The notes: generated by a model not told the origin, from the letters alone. A stretch of DNA of 7,597 bases from Anaerolinea sp. (GCA_014879765.1 JACSRL010000134.1:1-7597); one strand, 5' to 3'; counted from the first letter of the stretch, positions 1 to 5,926 are shown. Program-made: numbers and translations.

Positions 1-105
1 ACCTGCGCTGACGCTGCCCACCTTCCAGTCCACTCCGGGGTGCTGCGCAAAGGGCTGCTCAGAGCTTGTTGAAAGATGCGTGTGTGTACTCTGTCACAAC
101 TGCTT
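1..105 (-). other. Start of a leftward transcript, product outside the window
   Basis: This stretch lies downstream of the leftward promoter at 112-140 and should be the first 100 or so nucleotides of its transcript. No complete gene is visible. Read on the minus strand, one frame stays open to the window edge with protein-like content (GTG at about 33, then DWKVGSVSAG), but it has no properly spaced ribosome binding site. Another frame begins with a TTG at about 43 and reads RSTPEWTGRWAASAQ. On the plus strand a frame open from base 1 ends in TGA at 70-72, which could instead be the tail of a convergent gene. It could also be an untranslated leader or a stable RNA. The window is too short to decide. 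Confidence 0.3.
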
Positions 106-106
106 G

Positions 107-122
107 TGTGAAGTATATCACA
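107..122. promoter_or_regulatory. CRP/FNR-type palindrome over a -10 box (candidate operator)
   Basis: The sequence reads TGTGA (107-111), six bases (112-117), TCACA (118-122). This is the exact half-site and spacing pattern known for CRP-family regulators. The six-base spacer is itself the -10 hexamer of the leftward promoter, so a bound protein would block RNA polymerase, which suggests repression. Symmetry continues outward as GCTTG (102-106) and CAAGC (124-128), with one extra base on the right arm. A third half-site, TCACA, lies at 94-98, just past the expected transcription start. That a CRP/FNR-type protein binds here is inferred from motif shape only. Confidence 0.5.
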
Positions 123-140
123 TCAAGCCAGGGATGTCAA
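112..140 (-). promoter_or_regulatory. Sigma-70 promoter reading leftward out of the window
   Basis: On the minus strand TTGACA (135-140) is followed after exactly 17 bases by TATACT (112-117). This is a perfect -35 box and a five-of-six match to the -10 consensus at ideal spacing. Transcription should start near base 105 and run toward base 1. It sits just past the secF terminator, so it begins an independent unit. The -10 box is enclosed by a TGTGA/TCACA palindrome, so this strong promoter is probably regulated. Confidence 0.8.
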
Positions 141-170
141 CAGGGTATTGGCGCCATTCTTCCGTCCCCA

Positions 171-210
171 AATAAAAAGCGGCAGGGTAAGCCTGAGCTC
201 GCCCTGCCGC
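171..210 (-). terminator. Intrinsic terminator of the secD-secF unit
   Basis: Read on the minus strand, a perfect 9-bp GC-rich stem is formed by GCGGCAGGG (202-210) and CCCTGCCGC (179-187) around a 14-base loop. It is followed at once by TTTTTATT (171-178). This is a textbook rho-independent terminator, placed about 70 bases after the secF stop codon. It separates secDF from the next leftward unit, whose promoter lies just beyond it. Confidence 0.9.
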
Positions 211-279
211 ATGACAGAAGGGGGAAGGATGTAAAGAGACCGATAGCGGTCTCGACACGCCTCAGCAGAACTGCGCAAG

Positions 280-1218
280 CTATGCGGCGGTCGCCATCCT
301 GGCCTGCTCGCGCGCCCGCTTGGCGGCCCAGCTCTCCCAGGTCACCAGCAACGGCGTGGCGTTGAAGATGGAGGAGTAGGAGCCGCTGATCATGCCCACC
401 AGCAGCACGGCGATGAAAGGCTTGATGGTGTCGCCGCCGAAGAGCAGAATGGCCACCATGATGAAGAAAGCGTTGAGCTGGGTGGTCAGCGACCGGCCCA
501 TGGTCTCCAGCAGGCTGCGGTTGGTGATGGTCTCGAAGTCCTCGCCCATGTGCCGCCGGCTGTTCTCACGGATGCGGTCGAAGACAACGATGGTGTCCTG
601 CACGCTGAAGCCCAACACGGTCAGCAGCGCGGTCAGGAAGAGCGCGTCCACCTCGTAGCCCACCAGGATGCCCAACAAGGAGGCAAAGCCGGCCGTAACC
701 ACGATATCGTGCAGCATGGCAATCACCGCGCTGACGCCGTAGCGCAGCGGGTGCGACACGTTGCGGAAGGCGAAGACGATCCAGCCCACGATGGCAATCG
801 AGGTGAAGAGCACCGCGAAGAGGGCCGAGCGGGTGACTTCGCTGCCCACCGAGGGGCCGACGTTGCGGTATTGCAGCGTCTCGATGCCGCCGAAGCGATC
901 GCCCAGCTCCTGCTCGATCTCGGCCTTCATCTCCGGCGTCACTTCCTTGAGGCGCGCCTGCATGCGGTTGCCCTCGTCGCCCAGGGTGGTCACCGCGGTG
1001 TCGCCCAGGCCGCGTTCCAGGAAGATGTCACGCACGTCGCCCGGCTGCACCTGCTGGCCCAGCGTGAACTCCCAGTAGACGCCGCCGGTGAAGTCGATGC
1101 TCAGGCGGAAGGGGGCGCCGACGGTGGCCATCGAATAGGCCATCAGCAAGAAGCTGACGCTGAGCAGGATCACCGAAAGGATGTAGAATTTTTTGCGCTG
1201 TTGGATGATGTTGTACAT
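280..1218 (-). CDS. secF: Protein translocase subunit SecF
   Basis: SecF is an inner-membrane RND-type protein that pairs with SecD and uses the proton gradient to help complete export of proteins through SecYEG. The 312-residue product is of usual length. It has a first membrane span at about residues 11-31, the DFTGG motif at 42-46, a periplasmic domain to about 118, the VGPSVGSE motif at 120-127, and five further spans. The segment containing QDTIVVFDRIREN (207-219) is diagnostic of SecF. D208 and R242 have the same spacing as the proton-path Asp and Arg known from E. coli SecF (D213 and R247), so the protein looks functional. The ATG is preceded by GGGAG, eight bases upstream and inside the end of secD. 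Only 3 bases separate the two genes, so translation is probably coupled. The stop is TAG. Confidence 0.97.
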   Translation of the reverse strand: MYNIIQQRKKFYILSVILLSVSFLLMAYSMATVGAPFRLSIDFTGGVYWEFTLGQQVQPGDVRDIFLERGLGDTAVTTLGDEGNRMQARLKEVTPEMKAEIEQELGDRFGGIETLQYRNVGPSVGSEVTRSALFAVLFTSIAIVGWIVFAFRNVSHPLRYGVSAVIAMLHDIVVTAGFASLLGILVGYEVDALFLTALLTVLGFSVQDTIVVFDRIRENSRRHMGEDFETITNRSLLETMGRSLTTQLNAFFIMVAILLFGGDTIKPFIAVLLVGMISGSYSSIFNATPLLVTWESWAAKRAREQARMATAA

Positions 1219-1221
1219 GGG

Positions 1222-2628
1222 CTATACTCCCAGAAGCGTCGGCTTGGCCAGCGCCGACGCGTCCACGTTGCGGCGTTGGTAGACCAGGCGCATCAGCACC
1301 CGAGTGGCGAAGACCGCGGTGAACATGCTGACCATCACGCCGATGGCCAGGGTGATGGCGAAGCCGCGCACGCTGCTGGCGCCGAAGGCGCTGCCGAAGT
1401 AGATCAGAATCGCGGCGGTGATCAAGGTGGACAAGTTCGAGTCGAAGATCGACGTCCAGGCCCGGTTGAAGCCCGCGTCCACCGCGGCCCGCAACGACTT
1501 GCCGCCGCGCACCTCCTCCTTCATGCGCTCGAAGATCAGCACGTTGGCGTCCACGGCCGTGCCGGTGGCCAGCAGGAAGCCGGCGATGCCCGGCAGGGTC
1601 AGCGTCACCGGCAGCAGCTTGAAGATGGCCAGGTTGATCAGCACGAAGAGGATCAGCGCCACGTCGGCCAGGGCGCCTGGCACCCGGTAGTAGACCACCA
1701 TGAACAGCAGCACCACCAGCACACCGATGACCCCGGCGGTGATGCTCTTGTCCACGGAGTCCGCGCCCAGCGTGGCCCCCACGCTGCGGGTATCGACCAC
1801 GTTCAGGGCCACCGGCAGCGCACCGTACTGCATCTGCACCGCCAGGCTGTTGGCTTCATCCAGGGTGAACTGGCCGCTGATCTCGCCGCTGCCGTCGATC
1901 ACCGCGCGGATGGTGGGGGCAGACAGCACCACCTTGTCCATGACGATGGCCACCACATTGCCGATGTTCTGGCTGGTGTAGTCGCGGAAGATCTGCCGGC
2001 CGCTGTCGCCCAGCTCGAAGACGATCAACGGGGAGTTGGTCAGATTGTCGAAGCCCACCTTGGCCGTGCGCAGATCTGCGCCGGTCATGATGGTGGTGAA
2101 AGGCTCCCCCGTTTCGGGGTTGAGCAGCGCCTGCGTGCTGGTGATGCCGGTGGTGGCGGAAGGCCCGCCGCCGAAGCTGGTTTCGATGCGCGTGCCGGCC
2201 GGCACAAACTGCTGGCCCATGGCGACGAATTCCAGCAGGCCGGTGCCGCGCAGGGTGGCGATGGCCTGATCGGGGTCGTCGATGCCGGGCAGTTCGACGA
2301 TGATGCGGTTGGCGCCCTGGCGCTGCACCAGCGGCTCGCTGACGCCCAGGGCATTGACGCGGTTCTCGACGATGACCTTGGCCGCTTCCATCGGGTCGCG
2401 GTCCGGGGTGGTCTGCGCCGCCAGGGCGGTGGGATCCGCCTCCAGCAGCACCTGCAGGCCTCCTTGCAGATCCAGTCCCTGCTTCAGCTCCAGATCACGA
2501 AACTCACGAGGCTGCCAAAAGGCGATGTTGTTAAACCAGGACGGGTGCTGGATCGGCAGCGCGATCACCAGCGCCAGGATGGCCACGATGACGACGATGA
2601 TCAGCGACCAAAGATGGCTTCGTTGCAT
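1222..2628 (-). CDS. secD: Protein translocase subunit SecD
   Basis: SecD is the larger partner of SecF in the proton-driven complex that assists SecYEG-dependent protein export. The 468-residue product starts with a membrane span (about 6-25), then GLDLQGG (51-57), the signature after the first span. A long extracytoplasmic P1 region follows to about residue 285, then five C-terminal spans. The fourth-span motif TAVDANVLIFER (357-368) carries D360, the position of the essential proton-path Asp in characterised SecDs. The length fits compact bacterial SecDs; E. coli SecD is longer. The ATG at 2626-2628 is supported by AGGAG at 2635-2639, six bases upstream. Expression should come from the perfect promoter at 2851-2879 through a structured leader of about 215 nt. 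No yajC is present in the window, although it often precedes secD in other bacteria. Confidence 0.97.
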   Translation of the reverse strand: MQRSHLWSLIIVVIVAILALVIALPIQHPSWFNNIAFWQPREFRDLELKQGLDLQGGLQVLLEADPTALAAQTTPDRDPMEAAKVIVENRVNALGVSEPLVQRQGANRIIVELPGIDDPDQAIATLRGTGLLEFVAMGQQFVPAGTRIETSFGGGPSATTGITSTQALLNPETGEPFTTIMTGADLRTAKVGFDNLTNSPLIVFELGDSGRQIFRDYTSQNIGNVVAIVMDKVVLSAPTIRAVIDGSGEISGQFTLDEANSLAVQMQYGALPVALNVVDTRSVGATLGADSVDKSITAGVIGVLVVLLFMVVYYRVPGALADVALILFVLINLAIFKLLPVTLTLPGIAGFLLATGTAVDANVLIFERMKEEVRGGKSLRAAVDAGFNRAWTSIFDSNLSTLITAAILIYFGSAFGASSVRGFAITLAIGVMVSMFTAVFATRVLMRLVYQRRNVDASALAKPTLLGV

Positions 2629-2684
2629 ACCTAACTCCTACGTTTGCCCGGAGACTCGCCGGTCGCGCCTTTCCCTGGCACAAA

Positions 2685-2725
2685 GACTTCGGAAGTGGCC
2701 AGTGCGTTCGGCCATTTCCGAAGTC
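2685..2725. repeat. Long inverted repeat (16-bp stem) in the secD leader
   Basis: Bases 2685-2700 and 2710-2725 are inverted copies, matching at 15 of 16 positions around a 9-base loop. The single exception is a G-U wobble on the plus strand and an A-C mismatch on the minus (secD) strand. No run of T follows on either strand beyond TTT on the minus strand, so it is not a convincing terminator. It could be a regulatory hairpin, an RNA-stability element, or a copy of a dispersed REP-like repeat. Confidence 0.75.
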
Positions 2726-2808
2726 AAGGACTTGGTCGATCAGGGAAGGTCGTCACCGGCGCAGGCTCTGCGCAGCGACAAAATCTGGCAGTCTCACAAA
2801 GAGACCAT

Positions 2809-2838
2809 AAGAAAACCGGCGAGTTTGCCTTCACCGGT
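2809..2838 (-). terminator. Terminator-like hairpin at the start of the secDF transcript
   Basis: On the minus strand ACCGGTGA (2831-2838) and TCGCCGGT (2815-2822) form an 8-bp stem with one G-U pair around an 8-base loop, followed by TTTCTT (2809-2814). It would lie only about 6 to 35 nt after the predicted transcription start. The stem is short and the U-run is broken by a C, so it would at best be a weak terminator or pause site. It might act as an attenuator, or it might simply be a stabilising 5' hairpin. Confidence 0.4.
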
Positions 2839-2850
2839 CGTGCGTCTGCG

Positions 2851-2879
2851 ATTATAGCGCAGCGCCCGCGCGCTGTCAA
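2851..2879 (-). promoter_or_regulatory. Perfect-consensus sigma-70 promoter of secDF
   Basis: On the minus strand TTGACA (2874-2879) is followed after exactly 17 bases by TATAAT (2851-2856). Both hexamers are perfect. The spacer is almost entirely G and C, while the flanks are A/T-richer than the surrounding genes. Transcription should begin near 2844. The promoter lies about 50 bases after the stop of the preceding P-loop gene, and no terminator is visible between them, so secDF may also receive read-through from the upstream cluster. Confidence 0.88.
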
Positions 2880-2927
2880 TAATCAGCAATTCCAAATTCG
2901 GGCGGAAGCTGGTCTGGAGTCGAGGCT

Positions 2928-3341
2928 TTAGCCGGCGTCTGCTTCATCGCCGCGGCCCTGGCGGCGAGCCTCCAAAAAGGCAATCACCTGTCCCAGCACC
3001 TCCTGCGGGCTGGCCTGGTCGGTGGCCACGATCAGATCGGCGTGTTGACGGGCGTGGGCCAGGCGGCGCTGTTGGATGGCCAGCAGCTCATCGCTCCAGT
3101 CGCTGCGCTCCACCCGCGCCCGCATCGTCTCCGGCGTCACCTCCAACATGATCAGGCAGGCAGGCGGGTGGATGCGCTGCCACATGGTGGGCACCTCCGA
3201 ATGCTCCTGGCTGCACGGGCGCGCGGCATAGCCGGCCGCGGTCAGGCCGGCCGCCAGGGTGGATTTGCCCGATTTGCACGGTCCCACCACTTTGATGATC
3301 TCTTCGGCGCCCGGACTGGCCGGCTCTCCATCGCTTGCCAT
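2928..3341 (-). CDS. Small P-loop NTPase, kinase-like, function unknown
   Basis: The 137-residue product has a clear Walker A motif, GPCKSGKST (20-28), after a short beta-strand (IIKVV), so it should bind ATP or GTP. Other marked segments are QEHSEVPTMW (45-54), LIMLEVTPETMRARV (63-77), which resembles the strand and helix after the core of nucleotide kinases, and RRLAHARQHADLIVATD (92-108). I do not see a standard Walker B or lid domain, and at 137 residues it is smaller than most kinases. From memory, compact proteins of this kind occur in Chloroflexota; the substrate is unknown. The ATG follows the phosphatase stop by 9 bases, with GAGG close upstream, so the two are probably translationally coupled. 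Alternatives are a nucleoside-kinase-like enzyme or a regulatory NTPase partner of the phosphatase. The hydrophilic tail after residue 126 looks disordered. Confidence 0.85.
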   Translation of the reverse strand: MASDGEPASPGAEEIIKVVGPCKSGKSTLAAGLTAAGYAARPCSQEHSEVPTMWQRIHPPACLIMLEVTPETMRARVERSDWSDELLAIQQRRLAHARQHADLIVATDQASPQEVLGQVIAFLEARRQGRGDEADAG

Positions 3342-3350
3342 AGGCCTCGC

Positions 3351-4100
3351 TCACACGGGAAAATCGACCGTCATGCGTCGCACCTGGCCAGGCTGCGCCC
3401 GGCCGCGGATGCCCAACACCACCAGCGTCATGTCATCGGCCGGCCGGCCCTGGTCCAGCGCGATGGCTTCGTGCAGCAGGGTATCGGCCAGGCGCTGCGG
3501 GCTGTCGTCGCCTTCGGCCAGCAGTTGGCTGGTGCGGGCGGCGAGACTGAAACGCTGGCCGGTGCGCTCGCCGGCGGTCCAGACGCCATCGGTGAAGATC
3601 AGCGCGGTCAGGCCGGCCTCCAGCGTCAGCTCGCTGATCACCGGCTTGGTGCGGGCATGGATGCCGATGGCCTCGCTGGGATCGCTGAGCACCTGCCAGC
3701 CGTCGGGGGAGATGTGGCCGATCCAGGCCGGGTTGTAGACCAGCACCGGGCAGTGGCTGTTGCGCGAGAGCACCAGGGTGCGGCTGTCCAGATCCACCGA
3801 GGCCAGGTTCAGGGTGGCCGACACCTGGCCGCCGCGCAGGGTGCGCAGATAGTCGTGGGCTGCACGCGCGGCCGCGCCATCGCGCACGCCGTCGGCCAGC
3901 AGCGCCACCGCCTTGCGCACCGCCACATTGCTGATGCTCTTGGCGCCCTTGCCGCTGCGCTGGCCGTCAGCGACCACCACCGACAGGCCGCCGTGCGGCC
4001 GTTCGACGACCTCGACGCTGTCGCCGCTCTCGCTGGTGGCATATTTGCCCACCTTGGCCACGGCGACGATCACCTGCAAACCAATCGGCACAACAACCAC
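3351..4100 (-). CDS. SpoIIE/PP2C-type serine/threonine phosphatase
   Basis: This 249-residue protein has the metal-dependent PPM/PP2C fold of the SpoIIE/RsbU type and should remove phosphate from Ser/Thr of a protein. Conserved metal-binding positions are visible: an acidic site at GDS (26-28), ADGQRSGKGA (44-53) with D45, IFTDGV (168-173) with D171, and ADDMTLVVL (221-229) with D222/D223. It appears complete and is only the catalytic domain, with no PAS, GAF or response-regulator sensor part, so its input must come from a partner. It follows the membrane-protein gene by 19 bases and precedes the P-loop gene by 9. The start is GTG (4098-4100) with only a weak GGAA upstream; other in-frame GTG codons about nine and thirteen residues later are possible. 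Targets could be an anti-sigma antagonist or the neighbouring proteins; none is shown by the sequence. Confidence 0.9.
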   Translation of the reverse strand: MVVVPIGLQVIVAVAKVGKYATSESGDSVEVVERPHGGLSVVVADGQRSGKGAKSISNVAVRKAVALLADGVRDGAAARAAHDYLRTLRGGQVSATLNLASVDLDSRTLVLSRNSHCPVLVYNPAWIGHISPDGWQVLSDPSEAIGIHARTKPVISELTLEAGLTALIFTDGVWTAGERTGQRFSLAARTSQLLAEGDDSPQRLADTLLHEAIALDQGRPADDMTLVVLGIRGRAQPGQVRRMTVDFPV

Positions 4101-4119
4101 GGTCGATTTCCAATTCTTG

Positions 4120-5880
4120 CTAGTTATTGGCCGCCGTCGTAGGGGTGGCCGTGGGCGTCCAGGTCGCCGTGGGCGTCCAGGTGGGGGTGGGGGTGATGGT
4201 CGGCGTGGCGGTGTGCGTGCCCGTGGGCAGCGGCGTCGGCGTCGGCAAGATCACCAGCACCCGGAAGGTGTTGCTGTACGGCTGGAAGGGAGGGGCGGAG
4301 CAGGACGGGCAGCCGCCGGTGACGTTGACCACCGCCTGGTCGCCGTCCACCAGCACCGAGGGCACCCGGAAGTTGATGGAGACCGTGTCGCGCGCGCCCG
4401 CGGCCAACGTCTTGGCCGGCGGCGCGTTGCCAAACTCGCAGTCCGCGGCCCAGCAGAAGAAGACGCCCCAGCCGACGGGGATGGTCTCGGTCTTGAGCAA
4501 CTGATACTCAGCCGGCCGGTTGCCCACGTTGCGGATCTGGATCTGGAAAAGGGTGCAGCCGTTGCCGGTGCGGCAACTGCCATCCTGTCCGCTGATCGAA
4601 GTGATGACCAGGTCCTGGGCAAAGACCACGTTGACAAAGGGGGTGGAGGTGGGCGTCGGCGTGGCCGTGGAGGTGGCCGTGGGCGACGGCACCGAAACCG
4701 TCACCACCTGGCTCAGCTCGCGCACGGTGTTGTCACGCATGATCATGCGCAACACGTAGGTGGTGGTGACCGCCGGCCGCACCACCATGGTGCCGGTGGG
4801 CCCGGAGATCGCCTGGCCGTTGATGAACATGTCCTTGATGCCGGTCACATTCCAGGACAGGGTGGAGGTCTGGCCGAATTCGATGCTCAAGGGCGTGGCG
4901 GTGAAGGAGGCGTTGAACGCCTCAGCCGTGCCGGTGGCCGTGACCAGCGGTATCGGCGTCCAGGTGGGCGTGGACGTCGACGGGTCGATGTAGGGCGTGT
5001 TGGTGGGAAAGAAGGTAGCCGTGTCGCGCGGCGTGGGCGTCGAAAAGAGATCGACCGGGGTCCAGGTGGGCGTGGCCGTCGACTGGTCGAAGGACGGGGT
5101 ATCGACGACAAACGACTCCGTGGGCGATGGCGTGGCGGTGGGCAGCGCGAGGAGGGTGGCCATGGCGACCGCGTCAGCCGTGGCGGTGGCCTCCTGCGGG
5201 TTGGGGGTCGGGGTTGCCACCACCACGACCACCCCGCCCGGCCCGGCCGGCGTGGGTGTGCCCGTGCCGCTGCCCTCCACCAGCGCCGTGCCGGTGGGCT
5301 GCAAGGCCAGTTGACTCGACAGCGCCCGCACCCCCAGCCAGCCCGCGCTGACCAGACCGCAGGCCATCAGCGTCGCCAACAGCGTGCCCGCGGCCAGCAG
5401 CAGCGGCCAGACCGGCCGGCGCGCGCGGCCATCGGCCGCGGTGGTCAACAGCGGCGGCGGTGGAGGGGGTGGCAGGGTGTAGCCTGAATCGCTCCAATCG
5501 CTGGCGCCGGCCGCGGTCTGCGGCCATGCGGCCTCCTCGCCGTCCTCGCCCAGATCTCCCCGATCGTCCTCGCCGCCCTCGGTCCAATTCAGCGTCACAT
5601 CGTCGCTGGCTGTTGGATCGGCGAAGGCCGCGGCCGCGCCGGCCGCAACTGCGCCGGCCGCGTCCTGCGCGTCCTGCGCCTGCATGAGCGCCTGGCGCGA
5701 CTGGAAGCGCGGGCAGCGTTCGTTGTGCCCGCCCAGGCAGAAGAAGGTCTGTTCGTTGAGCGGGATGGTCTGCGGCGACCGGGAGGCGTAACAGCGGTTC
5801 TCGTAGCTGGGATAGGTCAGGTACGCGCCCTGGTCATCGACCAGACCCAGGAGTGGGCAGACGCCGGCATCAGTTTCCAT
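4120..5880 (-). CDS. Membrane-anchored protein: Cys4 segment, TPT stalks, Ig-like domain
   Basis: The 586-residue protein is not one I can name. Residues 1-59 hold four cysteines (C8, C30, C48, C56) in a CPLLGL...NRCYA...FCLGG...RCP pattern, probably metal-binding and cytosolic. Residues 60-155 are Ala-rich, then acidic, then contain a run of seven prolines. RARR (152-155) precedes one membrane span at about 157-184, which places the remainder outside the cell. A Thr/Pro-rich stalk (about 206-330) leads to an Ig-like domain (about 326-397), a short TPT linker (398-414), and a beta-rich domain (about 418-545) with six cysteines in pairs (436/442, 476/481, 524/527). The last 41 residues are another TPT tail. 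I chose ATG at 5878-5880, with AAGGA seven bases upstream, over an in-frame TTG at 5938-5940 that overlaps the preceding gene. It lies 46 bases after the nucleotidyltransferase gene and 19 before the phosphatase gene. It may be a receptor or wall-contact protein; this is inference. Confidence 0.85.
   Translation of the reverse strand: METDAGVCPLLGLVDDQGAYLTYPSYENRCYASRSPQTIPLNEQTFFCLGGHNERCPRFQSRQALMQAQDAQDAAGAVAAGAAAAFADPTASDDVTLNWTEGGEDDRGDLGEDGEEAAWPQTAAGASDWSDSGYTLPPPPPPPLLTTAADGRARRPVWPLLLAAGTLLATLMACGLVSAGWLGVRALSSQLALQPTGTALVEGSGTGTPTPAGPGGVVVVVATPTPNPQEATATADAVAMATLLALPTATPSPTESFVVDTPSFDQSTATPTWTPVDLFSTPTPRDTATFFPTNTPYIDPSTSTPTWTPIPLVTATGTAEAFNASFTATPLSIEFGQTSTLSWNVTGIKDMFINGQAISGPTGTMVVRPAVTTTYVLRMIMRDNTVRELSQVVTVSVPSPTATSTATPTPTSTPFVNVVFAQDLVITSISGQDGSCRTGNGCTLFQIQIRNVGNRPAEYQLLKTETIPVGWGVFFCWAADCEFGNAPPAKTLAAGARDTVSINFRVPSVLVDGDQAVVNVTGGCPSCSAPPFQPYSNTFRVLVILPTPTPLPTGTHTATPTITPTPTWTPTATWTPTATPTTAANN
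4927..5103 (-). repeat. Two-copy 34-residue module in the Thr/Pro stalk
   Basis: Within the stalk of the membrane protein, residues 260-284 (DTPSFDQSTATPTWTP...) and 294-318 (NTPYIDPSTSTPTWTP...) are related copies offset by 34 residues (102 bp). DNA identity is visible but imperfect, so this is an old duplication rather than recent slippage. A separate, tighter 18-bp repeat encoding TWTPTA lies in the C-terminal tail (two copies at 4149-4164 and 4167-4182). Confidence 0.7.
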
Positions 5881-5926
5881 GGGCAAATCCTTCTTCTCCG
5901 CGTGTCTTTGAAGCTGTCTGAAAAAG

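Larger units (their letters stand above)
2629..2844 (-). promoter_or_regulatory. Structured 5' leader of the secDF transcript
   Basis: The distance from the predicted start (about 2844) to the secD ATG is about 215 nt, long for a simple leader. It holds several possible hairpins in transcript order: 2815-2838 with a U-rich tail; a 5-bp GTCTC/GAGAC stem at about 2793-2807, extendable by two wobble pairs; a GCGCAG/CTGCGC stem at 2759-2773; and a 16-bp stem at 2685-2725. The secD ribosome binding site (2635-2639) is not inside any of them. A GTG-started frame of 36 codons (from about 2834) exists but lacks a ribosome binding site, so I do not call it a leader peptide. I recognise no known riboswitch class. 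Confidence 0.5.

Noticed and set aside
1..105. A stable RNA (tmRNA, RNase P RNA, SRP RNA or T-box leader) downstream of the left-edge promoter
   Set aside because: I looked for the characteristic conserved segments of these RNAs and found none; the stretch is too short to exclude an unknown RNA.
550..2634. A 694-codon open frame on the plus strand, and many other long plus-strand frames
   Set aside because: It lies opposite secD and secF and has a His/Gln/Arg/Ala/Gly-rich composition typical of antisense frames in GC-rich coding DNA. No recognisable domain or ribosome binding site is seen, and the opposite strand holds unmistakable genes.
2724..2836. A 36-codon GTG-started frame in the secDF leader as an export-sensing leader peptide
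   Set aside because: There is no ribosome binding site, no signal-peptide-like hydrophobic stretch and no arrest-like motif.
4141..4210. Direct repeats considered as a CRISPR or iteron array
   Set aside because: They are 18-bp coding repeats for the TWTPTA tail in the reading frame of the membrane protein, with no unique spacers.
3913..5487. A 524-codon plus-strand open frame of Arg/Gly-rich composition
   Set aside because: It is the antisense of the Thr/Pro linker region; the repetitive arginine and glycine content follows from reading ACC/CCG-type codons backwards.
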